Positions 54,068-63,303 of a DNA stretch of 64,000 nucleotides are shown piece after piece. The notes under the pieces are model-generated. The model was not told the origin of the DNA. It ran no database searches and saw only the letters and a program-made list of their open reading frames with translations. Source of the DNA: Nitrobacter sp047149785 (lineage in GTDB: Bacteria; Pseudomonadota; Alphaproteobacteria; Rhizobiales; Xanthobacteraceae); the NCBI RefSeq assembly GCF_047149785.1, contig NZ_BAAGBE010000001.1, positions 1,488,001-1,552,000 of the forward strand. Direction: 5' to 3'. The position numbers and the translations under genes were made by a program. Positions within the stretch are counted from its first letter, which is position 1. Every line of letters starts with the position of its first letter.

Positions 54068-54940
54068 ATGACCGACGCCCCCTACACGCCGCCCAAAGTC
54101 TGGACCTTCGACAAGGAGAACGGCGGCAGGTTCGCCTCGGTCAACCGGCCGACCGCCGGCGCGACCCACGAAAAGGTGCTGCCCGTCGGCAAACACCCGT
54201 TTCAGCTTTATTCGCGGGGAACGCCGAACGGCCAGAAGGTCACGATCATGTTCGAGGAGCTGCTCGCGCGCGGCCACACCGGCGCGGAATATGACGCGTG
54301 GCTGATCCAGATCGACGGCGAACAGTTCGGCTCGGGTTTTGTCGAGGTCAATCCGAATTCGAAGATACCGGCGCTGATCGACCGCTCGAGACCCGTGCCG
54401 TTCCGCGTGTTCGAGTCCGGCGCGATCCTCCTGCATCTTGCGGAGAAGTTCCGCGAGTTCATTCCCAAGGCAACGGCGGCGCGCGCGGAATGCCTGTCCT
54501 GGCTGTTCTGGCAAATGGGCAGCGCGCCCTATCTCGGCGGCGGCTTCGGGCATTTCTACCACTATGCGCCGGAGAAGATCGAATACGCCATCAACCGCTT
54601 CGCGATGGAGACGAAGCGGCAGATGGACGTGCTGGACCGCCGGCTCAAGGACAACGAATATCTGGCCGGCAAGGAATACACGATCGCGGACATCGCGGTA
54701 TGGCCATGGTACGGCGGCCTGGCCGAGGGCAGGCTCTACGGCGACAGCGCCACCTTCCTCGACGTCCAGAGCTACAGGAACGTGCAACGCTGGACCGCGC
54801 AGATCGCCGCGCGGCCTGCGGTGAAGCGCGGCCGCATCGTCAACCGCACCTCCGGCGATCCCGCAAGCCAGCTCCGCGAACGCCACGATACCTCCGATTT
54901 CGAAACCCGGACGCAGGACAAGCTGGAGAAACAAGCCTGA
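54068..54940 (+). CDS. Glutathione S-transferase, YghU-like disulfide-bond oxidoreductase
   Basis: 290 residues from ATG 54068 (MTDAPYTPPKVWTFDKENGG). Thioredoxin-fold half: HPFQLYSRGTPNGQKVTIMF, VNPNSKIPALIDRS, FESGAILLHLAEKF. Helical half: LSWLFWQMGSAPYLGGGFGH, EYTIADIAVWPWYGG. YghU/YfcG enzymes reduce disulfides and hydroperoxides with two glutathiones. The sequence APYLGGGFGHFYHYAP is typical of YghU. Followed 46 bp on by the SDR gene in the same direction. Confidence 0.9.
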   Translation: MTDAPYTPPKVWTFDKENGGRFASVNRPTAGATHEKVLPVGKHPFQLYSRGTPNGQKVTIMFEELLARGHTGAEYDAWLIQIDGEQFGSGFVEVNPNSKIPALIDRSRPVPFRVFESGAILLHLAEKFREFIPKATAARAECLSWLFWQMGSAPYLGGGFGHFYHYAPEKIEYAINRFAMETKRQMDVLDRRLKDNEYLAGKEYTIADIAVWPWYGGLAEGRLYGDSATFLDVQSYRNVQRWTAQIAARPAVKRGRIVNRTSGDPASQLRERHDTSDFETRTQDKLEKQA

Positions 54941-54986
54941 CGCCCGCCCATCACATTCGCAGCCACTTCAACCTGGAGACCTCTTC

Positions 54987-55667
54987 ATGCACGGAAAGGT
55001 GATCGTCATCACCGGAGCCTCCGGCGCGCTGGGCAAGGTCGTCGCGGAGACAGCCGTCGCGCGCGGCGCGCGCGTGGCCGGCATCGACCAGGCCGACGCA
55101 AAAGGAAACACCACAGCCGACCGGATCGAACTCGGCGGCGTCGATCTGTCCGACGCCGCGCAGGCCCTGAAGGCTATCGACGCGGCTGCCGCGCATTTCG
55201 GCCGGCTCGACGCGCTCGTCAATATCGCCGGCGCGTTCGCGTTCGAAACTGTCGCCGACGGCGACCCGAAAACCTGGCAGCGCCTTTACGCGATCAACGT
55301 GACCACCGCGCTGAACGCCTCGCGAGCCGCGATCCCGTATCTGGTTGCGTCCGGCGCCGGGCGCATCGTCAATGTCGGCGCGATGGCGGCGCTGCAGTCC
55401 GGCGCCGGCATGGGCGCCTATGCCGCCTCGAAAGCCGGCGTGCATCGCCTGACCGAAGCGCTCGCCGCCGAACTGAAGGGCAAGGTCACCGTCAATGCCG
55501 TGCTGCCCACGATTATCGATACGCCGGCCAATCGCCGGGACATGCCAAAAGCGGACTTCTCGACCTGGGTGACGGCGGATGAATTGGCAAACGTCATCCT
55601 GTTTCTGGCAAGCGATGCGGCAAGCGCCGTGACCGGGGCCCTGTTGCCCGTGCGCGGACGCATCTGA
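54987..55667 (+). CDS. Short-chain dehydrogenase/reductase
   Basis: 226 residues, Rossmann fold with ITGASGALGKVVAE (nucleotide-binding Gly motif), NIAGAF (NAG-like), and catalytic YAASK. The position of the usual catalytic Ser is occupied by Ala in NVGAMAALQSGAGMGAYAAS, a pattern seen in this subfamily. GGAGAC-type ribosome site ahead of ATG 54987. Probably co-transcribed with the GST. Substrate unknown. Confidence 0.85.
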   Translation: MHGKVIVITGASGALGKVVAETAVARGARVAGIDQADAKGNTTADRIELGGVDLSDAAQALKAIDAAAAHFGRLDALVNIAGAFAFETVADGDPKTWQRLYAINVTTALNASRAAIPYLVASGAGRIVNVGAMAALQSGAGMGAYAASKAGVHRLTEALAAELKGKVTVNAVLPTIIDTPANRRDMPKADFSTWVTADELANVILFLASDAASAVTGALLPVRGRI

Positions 55668-55859
55668 GCTTCCTTGCGCGTTATAAATTTTCATATATAA
55701 CAAAAATGCGATAACCGGGTAACTTGTTCTTAACTGTCTTGTCCTTCAATCAGCCGGACAGCGGCCCTCCCTTACTATTCTTGCTGGTGACCATGGAATT
55801 TGCCCCGACCCTGTCGTGGGCCGGTTTCCTTTCCTCAGGTTCTGCAGGATCAGCGACGC

Positions 55860-56402
55860 ATGCTTCAACGCCGCACCAGCTACGGATACGACGATTTGCT
55901 GGCTTGTGGCCGGGGCGAAATGTTCGGCCCCGGCGAGCCGAAGCTTCCGCTGCCGCCAATGCTGATGTTTGATCGTATCACGGAGATTACGGAAGGCGGC
56001 GGGAAGTACGGGCGCGGCCTGGTACGCACGGAACTCGACATCAAGCCGGACCTCTGGTTCTTCCAATGCCACTTCCACAACGACCCGGTGATGCCCGGCT
56101 GCCTTGGCCTCGACGGCCTTTGGCAGATGGTCGGATTTTATCTGGTCTGGCTCGGACGCGACCAGCATGTGCGGGCACGCGCCCTCGGACTCGGAGAACT
56201 GAAGTTCACGGGGCAGATCCTGCCGCACGCCCGCAAGGTGGCTTACACCGTCGACATCAAACGCGTGATGCGTTCCAAGCTTGTGATGGCGATTGCCGAC
56301 GGCACGGTCTACGCCGACGGCGTGGCGATCTATCGAGCCAGCGACCTTCGGCTCGGCCTGTTCAGGCACCTTCCGGACTCGCCGATTGAGGCGGCCGGTT
56401 GA
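55860..56402 (+). CDS. fabA: 3-hydroxydecanoyl-ACP dehydratase/isomerase
   Basis: 180 residues making the cis-3 double bond for unsaturated fatty acids. Start ATG 55860 (MLQRRTSYGYDDLLACGRGE); the frame extends upstream but without family similarity. The active-site segment is WFFQCHFHNDPVMPGCLGLD, with catalytic His71 and Asp85. Length is typical (about 172-180). In this group fabA is usually followed by fabB and fabI; here a DUF2161 gene follows, so fabB must lie elsewhere. An AT-rich promoter-like zone lies at 55680-55705. Confidence 0.94.
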   Translation: MLQRRTSYGYDDLLACGRGEMFGPGEPKLPLPPMLMFDRITEITEGGGKYGRGLVRTELDIKPDLWFFQCHFHNDPVMPGCLGLDGLWQMVGFYLVWLGRDQHVRARALGLGELKFTGQILPHARKVAYTVDIKRVMRSKLVMAIADGTVYADGVAIYRASDLRLGLFRHLPDSPIEAAG

Positions 56403-56437
56403 TAAACTCAGGCTGTCGTCGTTCGGAGGTCGCCGTC

Positions 56438-57166
56438 GTGGAAACCGCTCTCTATCTTCCCGTCAAGCGTCATCTTGAAAGCCTCGGCTTCACGGTCAAG
56501 GGCGAAATCGGCGGCTGCGATCTGGTTGCGCTCAGCGGTGACGATCCCCCCGTCGTGGTGATCGGCGAGTTGAAGCTCAGCTTCAATCTCGAATTGATCC
56601 TGCAAGGCGTCGAACGCGCCGGCGCCTGCGACGAGGTCTGGCTCGCCGCGAGGTTGTCGATGCGCGGCAAGGGCCGCGAAAGCGACGCTCGCTATCGCAA
56701 CCTGTGCCGGCGTCTCGGCTTCGGGATGCTCGGCGTGAGCGACCGGGGCGAGGTTGAAGTGCTGGTCGCGCCCTCCTCCGTCAGTCCCCGCCGCAATCCC
56801 AAAAAGCGCTCCCGCCTGGTCACAGAACACCGCCGCCGCAGGGGTGATCCTGTTGCCGGCGGGTCCACGCGGATGCCGATCATGACCGCCTATCGCCAGC
56901 AGGCGTTGAGCTGTGCGGCCGCGATGGCTTCAGGCCCGCGGCGCGTAAGGGATCTCAGGCCGGATAATCCCGATGCCGGGAAAATTCTTCTTCATAACGT
57001 CTATGGATGGTTCGACCGCATCGAGCGCGGGGTCTATGCTCTCACCGACGGCGGCATGGACGCGCTGCGGCGATGGCCGCAACATTCTTCGGGAGCCACG
57101 CCAATCGCCTCATGCGAAGGCGCGGCGTGCAATGGTACTGTCGTTGCGTCAGGAGATTATCGATAA
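56438..57166 (+). CDS. DUF2161 family protein, PD-(D/E)XK nuclease-like
   Basis: 242 residues from the GTG at 56438, which has GGAGG nine bases upstream. The N-terminal domain follows the PD-(D/E)XK plan: KRHLESLGFTVKGEIGGCDL with the Asp, then PVVVIGELKLSFNLELILQG with Glu-x-Lys, as in restriction-like nucleases. The C-terminal part includes a winged-helix-like segment (ARDLRPDN... YGWFDRIERGVYALTDGGMD). Cellular role is unknown. It starts 35 bp after fabA; co-transcription is possible. Confidence 0.82.
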   Translation: METALYLPVKRHLESLGFTVKGEIGGCDLVALSGDDPPVVVIGELKLSFNLELILQGVERAGACDEVWLAARLSMRGKGRESDARYRNLCRRLGFGMLGVSDRGEVEVLVAPSSVSPRRNPKKRSRLVTEHRRRRGDPVAGGSTRMPIMTAYRQQALSCAAAMASGPRRVRDLRPDNPDAGKILLHNVYGWFDRIERGVYALTDGGMDALRRWPQHSSGATPIASCEGAACNGTVVASGDYR

Positions 57167-57533
57167 GACCGGCGAGCCGGGCTTGTGCGCAGCGGCGCAG
57201 CCGGATGTTTCTCGCACCCGTTGGTATGGACTGCGACAATTTGCTGCGGCCATGATTCTGATTCAATCGGTTCGAAGAGTTAGCAGGCGCGTCAAAATGC
57301 ATAGCTGTATTGCTACGTCAAATCGCGTATTGCGATGCGGTATCGAGTCTCCTAATCAGGACGGGATTTGAAGCCGTTTCGTTTGCCTGTGCGATTCTTG
57401 TCCCGGATTTCAAATCGAATCCGCTGGATGCGGAATAAAAACGAGCGAAACAGAATCTGAACGACCACGACGCGCTGATGTGCTTCATCGATGGTTTTCC
57501 CTGGTCCGGGTTCGTGCAAATCCATTGAGGCAA
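57167..57533. other. Intergenic region
   Basis: 367 bp with short open frames only, none with a ribosome site or conserved-looking translation. No element recognised. Confidence 0.4.
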
Positions 57534-57836
57534 ATGATGAGCGAAGGCTGGCAAACGAAATATGGAATCCGGCGTGTTCGCCGCGATCCTCCCACGTTGG
57601 AGGAAGCCATCTTCGCGGCCACCGGGATCACCGACGATCTCGACTCGCAGGCCGAGATCGCGGCATCGCTGATCGGAATGCCGCTCGACATCGTTCACGC
57701 CGAGATCAAAAAGACGGCCCGCACCGTTGCACGATCGCCGACAACGCGCGTGATTGCCGGCGAGCAAGGCGCGTTGCGCTCGGTTGTCGTCGAACGCCGC
57801 GTGGTCCGTAGATTCGGTAATGACAAACGAGTCTGA
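57534..57836 (+). CDS. Conserved hypothetical protein
   Basis: 100 residues; tandem ATGs at 57534 and 57537 follow TGAGG. N-terminus MMSEGWQTKYGIRRVRRDPP, then an acidic helical segment TLEEAIFAATGITDDLDSQA and IAASLIGMPLDIVHAEIKKT. I have no function for it; the codon pattern and sequence character support a genuine chromosomal gene. Confidence 0.7.
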   Translation: MMSEGWQTKYGIRRVRRDPPTLEEAIFAATGITDDLDSQAEIAASLIGMPLDIVHAEIKKTARTVARSPTTRVIAGEQGALRSVVVERRVVRRFGNDKRV

Positions 57837-57856
57837 CGTCGGGACTTAAAATCCAG

Positions 57857-57955
57857 AGTTCGTTTCAACGGCATTAAATCAACCCCCTGACTCATCATTT
57901 TGAACGTTATCCGGAAAACCGGTTCTTTCCCTGGCAGGCTTTGGAATCATGTTTC
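57857..57955. repeat. Degenerate copy of the dispersed AAAACCGGTTT repeat
   Basis: GTTTCAACGGCATTAAATCA followed by CCGGAAAACCGGTTCTTTCC matches, with many changes, the modules at 63304-63408. Confidence 0.5.
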
Positions 57956-58048
57956 AGAACACGATGATTTCGGATTCGGCGGCGGAAATGGCTCTAGAAT
58001 TGGCATGTATAGAATTGGCATGTGTCGGCGCAGTCAGGGAGGCGGGAA

Positions 58049-58294
58049 ATGTCGGGTAATGGCGGCTTGCTGGTTTTGACGATCGGCATGCTAATCGTCG
58101 CGGCATCCCCGGCAAGCGCCTCACACGTGTCGCGAGAAACCGACATCGTCAATCTGCGGTTGGGCGAACGCGTCCTTGTCGATGACGGATCCTGTCCAGC
58201 GGGCCAAATCAAGGAAATCTCGGGAGCGAAACTTGGTCCGACCGGCGTCGTTCGCGCCCGCAAATGCGTGCCACGAACGGGTCCGAACCGGTGA
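58049..58294 (+). CDS. Small secreted protein (DUF6719-like)
   Basis: 81 residues from ATG 58049 (GGGAGG upstream). Signal peptide GLLVLTIGMLIVAASPASAS, mature part with GERVLVDDGSCPAGQIKEIS and VVRARKCVPR, the two cysteines probably forming a disulfide. Short exported proteins of this type are common in Bradyrhizobium relatives. Function unknown. Confidence 0.75.
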   Translation: MSGNGGLLVLTIGMLIVAASPASASHVSRETDIVNLRLGERVLVDDGSCPAGQIKEISGAKLGPTGVVRARKCVPRTGPNR

Positions 58295-58337
58295 ACGGAA
58301 CCGCAATCACTCTCCTGATGTGCAGCCTCCGGCCAAG

Positions 58338-58901
58338 CTATTTAGAAAAGTAGTCCGCGCATTTTTGTACGGCGGTATCGGCGGCACCCCATGGCATGAT
58401 CGGCACCGAGGATGTCGAGTTCTTTGGAGAGCCCTCGATCAGCCGGTCGGAATAAACCATGTAGACAAGTACGTTTCGTTTCGTATCGCAGCCGCGCACG
58501 ATTTGCATCTTCTTGAAGAACAGCGAGCGCCGCTGCTTGAACATGTCCTCCCCCTGTTCCATCTTTCCCTTGAAACGGATCGGTCCGATCTGACGGCAAG
58601 CCAACGAAATATCCGATACCTGCTCCGCCAGTCCCAGCCAGCCCTTGACGCCGCCTTTTTCCGGCACGGTGAAATGGCAAGCGACGCCTTCGATCTCGGG
58701 ATCGTCGACGCCATAGGTCGCAAGCTTGTCATTCGGGGTCAGCAGATTGAATTTCGTCGAGCGGCGAAAGATCAGGTCGGGTTCGTCAGCCGCATAGGCT
58801 TGCGTTCCGGCCAGCACCGCAACCGCTACGAGGGCCAAGACCCGGGAGGTCCAGACGGCTCGTCCCTTGTCGTCATTCGTCTGACCTCGAAATGTCATCA
58901 T
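58338..58901 (-). CDS. creA: CreA family periplasmic protein
   Basis: 187 residues from ATG 58901, preceded by GGAGCGA. Signal peptide RVLALVAVAVLAGTQAYAAD, then the CreA signatures VDDPEIEGVACHFTVPEKGG, DISLACRQIGPIRF, SLFFKKMQIVRGCDTKRNVL and VYSDRLIEGSPKNSTSSVPI. CreA lies with the CreBCD system in enterics, but its function is unknown. No creB/C/D nearby. Faces the small secreted protein gene tail to tail. Confidence 0.9.
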   Translation of the reverse strand: MMTFRGQTNDDKGRAVWTSRVLALVAVAVLAGTQAYAADEPDLIFRRSTKFNLLTPNDKLATYGVDDPEIEGVACHFTVPEKGGVKGWLGLAEQVSDISLACRQIGPIRFKGKMEQGEDMFKQRRSLFFKKMQIVRGCDTKRNVLVYMVYSDRLIEGSPKNSTSSVPIMPWGAADTAVQKCADYFSK

Positions 58902-59073
58902 TCGCTCCGTTGCTGGCCACGACCATGTGGGATCGGTTCTCGCGGAAGGGTCCGGATCCGCCCGAAACAGTAACAATTAGACTCCTGTGAAGAAATTCAC
59001 ACTATTTTTGACGGAAGCGAGGCCGCAGGCCGAATGCGCCAGTGAACGTGACACGCGCGCGGGGCACTAACGT

Positions 59074-60543
59074 GTGAACCAGGATTCGAGGAACGAAGGC
59101 GTGAATGAGCATTGGTTTTTCCTCCCGGCCTTGCGGTGGTTCACAGGTAAACTTTTCCTGCTCCGGCCAGTTCCGGTGCGGCTCGGACTGACCGCAATCC
59201 TGATCGGACTGGGATCACCCGCGCACAGCCAGATCTTCTGGCAGGACGATTATCCCGACGTCTATATCGAAGAGGTTCCACCTCCTTTCGCCACAAGACC
59301 CCCGCCGTACCGAGCCACGCATCACCGCCTCGCGAAGAAACGAGCGGCTGCGAAAGACGCGCGCAAGCCGAAAGGCCCGATCATCATCGCCATTTCGATC
59401 CGGCGGCAAACGCTGAAGATTTATGACGCCAACGGCCTTTTCGCCGAAACGCCGGTATCGACGGGAATGCCCGGCCACTCGACTCCGATGGGCGTTTTCA
59501 GCGTTATTCAGAAGCAGAAGTGGCACCGTTCGAACATCTATAGCAACGCGCCGATGCCCTACATGCAACGCATCACCTGGTCGGGCATTGCGATGCACGC
59601 AGGCGTGCTGCCGGGTTATCCCGCGTCGCACGGATGTATCCGAATGCCCATGAACTTCGCGGTGAAGATGTGGGGTTGGACCAGAATAGGCGCGCGAGTG
59701 ATCATCACGCCCGGCGAAGTGACCCCCAAGGAGTTTTCGCATCCGGTTCTGATGACTCATCGGCCCGAACGCGCTCCGGTTGCGGTTGGGGTTCGAACCG
59801 CTGATGCGACCAGCGCGACGGAGCCGGCCACGGCTTCACCCGCCGCGCCGGCGACAGACGATCAGACTGCAACCGCCAAGCCGGCGGCCGAGCCGATCAA
59901 GGTCGAGACAGGCAACCCGAAGGATGCCGACGTCCCGGCGGCGGCGGTCAAGAGTGATGCGGAAACGGCCACTGCCGAAAACGAACAGCGAAACGCCGGT
60001 TCCGTCGGCGACGTCCCAGCCGCAGCGCAGGATCAACCTCAACCGCCGGGCGCCGTGCAAGCCGAACCTCCGACGATTCCTGCGCTCAAGCGCAGCGACC
60101 GGATCGCGGTCTTCATCAGCCGCAAGGACGGCAAGATTTACGTGCGGCAGAATTTTGCGCCCCTGTTCGATGCTCCTGTCACCATCACCCCGAGCGACCG
60201 GCCGTTGGGAACGCATGTGTTCACGGCGGAAACCGACACCAACGGCAAGGATGACTTCCGCTGGTCGGTCGTATCGCTTCCGGCGATCGCGCATAACAGA
60301 GAGCGGGTTCACCTCCGCCAAAGGTCGTGGCGCGAGCGAACGGCCCGTGTCGACGCAACGTCCGGGCCGGCTCCGGTTCCGGACAGCGCCGCCGACGCGC
60401 TGGACCGCATCTCCTTTCCCGAAGACGTCATGACGAAAATCGCCGACTCGCTCTCGGCAGGCGACTCCATCATCATCTCTGATCAAGGCATCAGCGGCGG
60501 CGAAACCGGCGAAGGCACCGACTTCATCGTCACACTGCGTTAG
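59074..60543 (+). CDS. L,D-transpeptidase (YkuD domain) with long disordered C-terminal half
   Basis: 489 residues from the GTG at 59074 (a GTG at 59101 is an alternative). An N-terminal hydrophobic segment (LGLTAILIGLGSPAHSQ) exports it. The YkuD domain (about 105-225) contains AMHAGVLPGYPASHGCIRMP with Ser185-His186-Gly187-Cys188, the catalytic Cys being 188. Residues about 240-350 are Ala/Pro/Thr-rich and probably disordered; a second small domain (AVFISRKDGKIYVRQNFAPL, ITPSDRPLGTHVFTAET) resembles a further LDT-like beta module without catalytic Cys. Roles: 3-3 crosslinks or outer-membrane protein tethering. Confidence 0.88.
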   Translation: MNQDSRNEGVNEHWFFLPALRWFTGKLFLLRPVPVRLGLTAILIGLGSPAHSQIFWQDDYPDVYIEEVPPPFATRPPPYRATHHRLAKKRAAAKDARKPKGPIIIAISIRRQTLKIYDANGLFAETPVSTGMPGHSTPMGVFSVIQKQKWHRSNIYSNAPMPYMQRITWSGIAMHAGVLPGYPASHGCIRMPMNFAVKMWGWTRIGARVIITPGEVTPKEFSHPVLMTHRPERAPVAVGVRTADATSATEPATASPAAPATDDQTATAKPAAEPIKVETGNPKDADVPAAAVKSDAETATAENEQRNAGSVGDVPAAAQDQPQPPGAVQAEPPTIPALKRSDRIAVFISRKDGKIYVRQNFAPLFDAPVTITPSDRPLGTHVFTAETDTNGKDDFRWSVVSLPAIAHNRERVHLRQRSWRERTARVDATSGPAPVPDSAADALDRISFPEDVMTKIADSLSAGDSIIISDQGISGGETGEGTDFIVTLR

Positions 60544-60544
60544 A

Positions 60545-60577
60545 GTCCTTCACCGTTTCAGGGAAACGGTGAAGGAC
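60545..60577 (+). terminator. Terminator-like hairpin after the L,D-transpeptidase gene
   Basis: Perfect 15-bp stem GTCCTTCACCGTTTC / GAAACGGTGAAGGAC with a 3-nt loop, starting 2 bp after the stop; only a weak T-run follows. Confidence 0.6.
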
Positions 60578-60590
60578 TTCAGTTTCTGGA

Positions 60591-60705
60591 GCTGACGCGT
60601 TTTCCTTACGCGAACCGGTATCCACTTTGAAAACGCTATAGAGCATGATCCCGGAAAAGCCCGCTCCGGACGTGATCCGGGGTGAAAACCGGTTTCGGAT
60701 AACAC
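60591..60705. repeat. Dispersed repeat, family copy
   Basis: Contains GACGCGTTTTCCTTACGCGA, ACCGGTATCCACTTTGAAAA, GAGCATGATCCCGGAAAAG and GTGAAAACCGGTTTCGG, modules shared with 41224-41337, 62372-62470 and 63304-63408. Confidence 0.75.
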
Positions 60706-60857
60706 GGGCGGCTTCGGCCGATCTCGTCCGCCACGACCGATGGGAACAGCTAAGCGACTGGGGATAAATGCCATTTTCGTGGAAGGGATATTCGCAACTG
60801 CGCTAGCATGACAAAGCGTGGGCGATTCAACGCGCGACAACCTCTGGAGCAACTGAA

Positions 60858-61793
60858 ATGCGCATCGCGACGGGGCTGATATTTGCAGGTGCGTTTTCGC
60901 TGTGCGCGACTGCGGCCGCCTGGTCGCAGACACCGGCTCCCAAAGGAGCGCCGCATCCCACCGCCGCCGTCCCAAGTCCCGCGCCGGCGAGCGGACCGAA
61001 GGTCGCCTGCAACGGCAACCCCGACGCGCTCGGCGTTGCGCGGGTGGTTCAGGTCGACACAACCGGCGGCCCGGGCTTCGGCTTCGAGCATTTCAAGCAG
61101 CTCGATTTCCTGCGGGACAAGGAAGTGGTGCTGACATTCGACGACGGTCCCTGGCCTGGACATACGCCCGCCGTCCTCAAGGCGCTTGCGGACCAATGCA
61201 CCACCGGAATCTTCTTCTCGATCGGCAAGCACGCGACATACCACCCCGAGATCCTTCGGCAGGTTGCCGCGGCCGGCCACACGATCGGCGGGCACACCTG
61301 GTCGCACGCCAATCTCAATAACAAGAAGCTGTCCGAGGCCCAGCGCAAGGACGAGATCGAAAAAGGATTTAGCGCCGTCAAATGGGCGCTCGAGGCGGCC
61401 CCTGCCCCGTTCTTCCGCTTCCCGGCGCTGCAACATCCGCCGGAGATGGTCACCTACCTCGGCGAGCGCAACATCGCGATCTTCTCGTGCGACGTCGACT
61501 CGTTCGACTTCAGGGCGCACAGGCCCGAACAGGTGGTCGACACCATCTTCAAGAAGCTCGACAAGGTCGGCAAGGGCATCATTCTGATGCACGATTTCCA
61601 GAAGCATACTGCCGAAGCTCTACCGGAAATTCTGCGCAGGCTGAAAGCCGGCGGCTACAAGGTGGTGCAGATGAAAGCCAAGGCGCCGGTCGAGACGCTG
61701 GCGCAATACGACGAGGAACTGAAGAAGGACACCAAGCTGCCGACGGTGAGCACGCGCCCGGTCGACAGCGTCGTCCAGACGATCTCCGAATAG
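60858..61793 (+). CDS. Secreted polysaccharide deacetylase (NodB-homology)
   Basis: 311 residues. Signal peptide IATGLIFAGAFSLCATAAAW, Pro/Ala-rich linker, then the NodB domain with motif 1 VLTFDDGPWPGHTP (Asp95, metal-binding Asp96), motif 2 HTIGGHTWSHANL (His146, His150), motif 3 PFFRFPALQHPPEM, and IILMHDFQKHTAEALPEIL near the end. Such CE4 enzymes remove N- or O-acetyl groups from peptidoglycan or other glycans with a divalent metal. Substrate unknown. Followed 23 bp on by the RibD-C-like gene. Confidence 0.92.
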   Translation: MRIATGLIFAGAFSLCATAAAWSQTPAPKGAPHPTAAVPSPAPASGPKVACNGNPDALGVARVVQVDTTGGPGFGFEHFKQLDFLRDKEVVLTFDDGPWPGHTPAVLKALADQCTTGIFFSIGKHATYHPEILRQVAAAGHTIGGHTWSHANLNNKKLSEAQRKDEIEKGFSAVKWALEAAPAPFFRFPALQHPPEMVTYLGERNIAIFSCDVDSFDFRAHRPEQVVDTIFKKLDKVGKGIILMHDFQKHTAEALPEILRRLKAGGYKVVQMKAKAPVETLAQYDEELKKDTKLPTVSTRPVDSVVQTISE

Positions 61794-61816
61794 CGCGCAA
61801 CGATCCGGGACGCACA

Positions 61817-62368
61817 ATGCTTCGTATCGAAGGCTACGTCATCGTGTCGGCGGACGGAATGCTCGCCGATGCGAACCGCGTGATGCCGGAAGCGCTGAAA
61901 TTCAAAGGCGACCTTGAGTTCTTCACCGCGGGGCTCGATCGCGCGGATGTCGTCGTGCATGGCCGCAACTCGTTCGAGGATCAACCCAACTCGCCGCTCC
62001 GCAAGCGGATCATATTGACTCATCGCGTCACGGGTATTGCCGCGCATCCTGACAATGCCAAGGCGACCTTGTGGAACCCTGCCGGCGCTTCGTTCGACGA
62101 CGCCTGCGTGCATGCGGAGGTACGCGACGGAACGGCCGCCATCATCGGCGGCCCTTGCGTCTTCGAAATGTTTCTCGATCGTTACGACACGTTCTGGCTG
62201 TCGGAAGCTCCGCACGTAACGCTGCCTGGCGGCGAAGGCTGTTTCCCGGGCGTTCCCGAAGATTCTCCGCAAGCCGTGCTGGCGGCGCACGGGCTACAGC
62301 CTCGCGAGGTGAAAATCCTCGATGCGACGAACGACGTTCGCGTCACAGCATGGCGCCGCATAGGCTAG
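61817..62368 (+). CDS. RibD C-terminal/dihydrofolate-reductase-like protein
   Basis: 183 residues from ATG 61817 (MLRIEGYVIVSADGMLADAN). The RibD-C fold motifs are VVHGRNSFEDQPNSPLRKRI (early helix and strand) and AAIIGGPCVFEMFLDRYDTF (Gly-Gly nucleotide loop), ending VKILDATNDVRVTAWRRIG. These proteins bind NAD(P)H; the substrate of the stand-alone forms is unknown. Probably in an operon with the deacetylase upstream. Confidence 0.8.
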   Translation: MLRIEGYVIVSADGMLADANRVMPEALKFKGDLEFFTAGLDRADVVVHGRNSFEDQPNSPLRKRIILTHRVTGIAAHPDNAKATLWNPAGASFDDACVHAEVRDGTAAIIGGPCVFEMFLDRYDTFWLSEAPHVTLPGGEGCFPGVPEDSPQAVLAAHGLQPREVKILDATNDVRVTAWRRIG

Positions 62369-62371
62369 AGC

Positions 62372-62470
62372 CTTTCCGCTTCTGATGGAATCAGAAGCGG
62401 GGCTCTATGATTTTGATTTGACGCGTTTTCTTCACGCGAACCGGTAGCCACTTCGCTCGAAAACGCTCTA
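62372..62470. repeat. Dispersed repeat interrupted by the IS element
   Basis: Hairpin CCGCTTCTGATGGAATCAGA(AGCGG), TTTTGATTTGACGCGTTTTC and CGAAAACGCTCTA; the reverse complement of modules at 41224-41337. The IS sits directly at its right end. Confidence 0.75.
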
Positions 62471-63303
62471 GGCTCCAAACCCGATCAGAGTATTGAGGTT
62501 AGGAAGCAAATCAGATTCAAGCTCTGCACGGAGCTTGACGATGGCGAATGAGTTTTGGCTAAGCGATGCGCAATGGGCAGCGATCGACCCGTTGCTTCCG
62601 AAGAACCGCCCGGGAGCGCGCCGGGTCGATGATCGCCGCGTGATCAGCGGGATCGTGCATGTGTTGAGGATCGGTTGTCGCTGGCAGGATTGCCCCTCAT
62701 GCTACGGCCCGCCGACGACGATCTACAATCGCTTTCATCGATGGTCGGCGCGCGGCCTGTGGCAGAAGTTGTTTCGCGCCTTGGCAACAACAAACCCCAA
62801 CGACGTGCACATGATCGACAGCACGACAGCAAAGGCGCATCGCTCGGCAGCGGGCGGAAAAGGGGGGCGGAGGAACAGGCGATTGGTCGCTCGCGCGGGG
62901 GGCGCACGACCAAAATCCACGCCGTCGTCGACGGCCAGGGCCGACCGCTCGCCATCGAGATAACACCCGGACAACGCGGATCTTCGCGTCGCTCTGCCTC
63001 TTCTCTCCGGTTTGCCAGCGGCACGCTTATGCGCCGCCGATGCCGCCTACGACAGCGACGGCTTTCGGCTTTTTCTGCGTCAACGCGGGACCCTCCCGGT
63101 CATCCCGAACAATCCAACGCGAAAGCGAACCCATCCCTTCGACGCCGAAGCCTATAAGCTGCGCAACCGGATCGAGCGCATGTTTTGCAGGCTCAAGGAT
63201 TGGCGCCGCATCGCCACCCGCTACGACAAGCTGGCGCGCAACTTCGAAGCGGCCATCAATATCGCCGCTGTCATAACTTGGTGGACCAATTGAGTCTGGA
63301 GCC
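62471..63303 (+). mobile_element. IS5-family insertion sequence (IS427-group-like), decayed
   Basis: 833 bp bounded by inverted repeats GGCTCCAAAC (62471-62480) and GTCTGGAGCC (63294-63303), one mismatch; identity may extend outward through CTCTA/TAGAG. Flanking TA on both sides (62469-62470 and 63304-63305) is the likely 2-bp target duplication. It encodes one transposase spread over three frames. Confidence 0.82.
62541..63293 (+). pseudogene. IS5-family transposase, frameshifted
   Basis: ATG 62541 starts MANEFWLSDAQWAAIDPLLP, the DUF4096 N-terminal domain. At A4G6 (62858-62867) the frame shifts by -1, as in IS427-group elements where this is programmed, giving GRSRGGRTTKIHAVVDGQG with the first DDE-type Asp. 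A second shift near 62977-62982, consistent with a one-base deletion, moves to the frame ending RNRIERMFCRLKDWRRIATR and AAVITWWTN. The second shift has no slippery site, so the gene is most likely dead. Confidence 0.85.
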
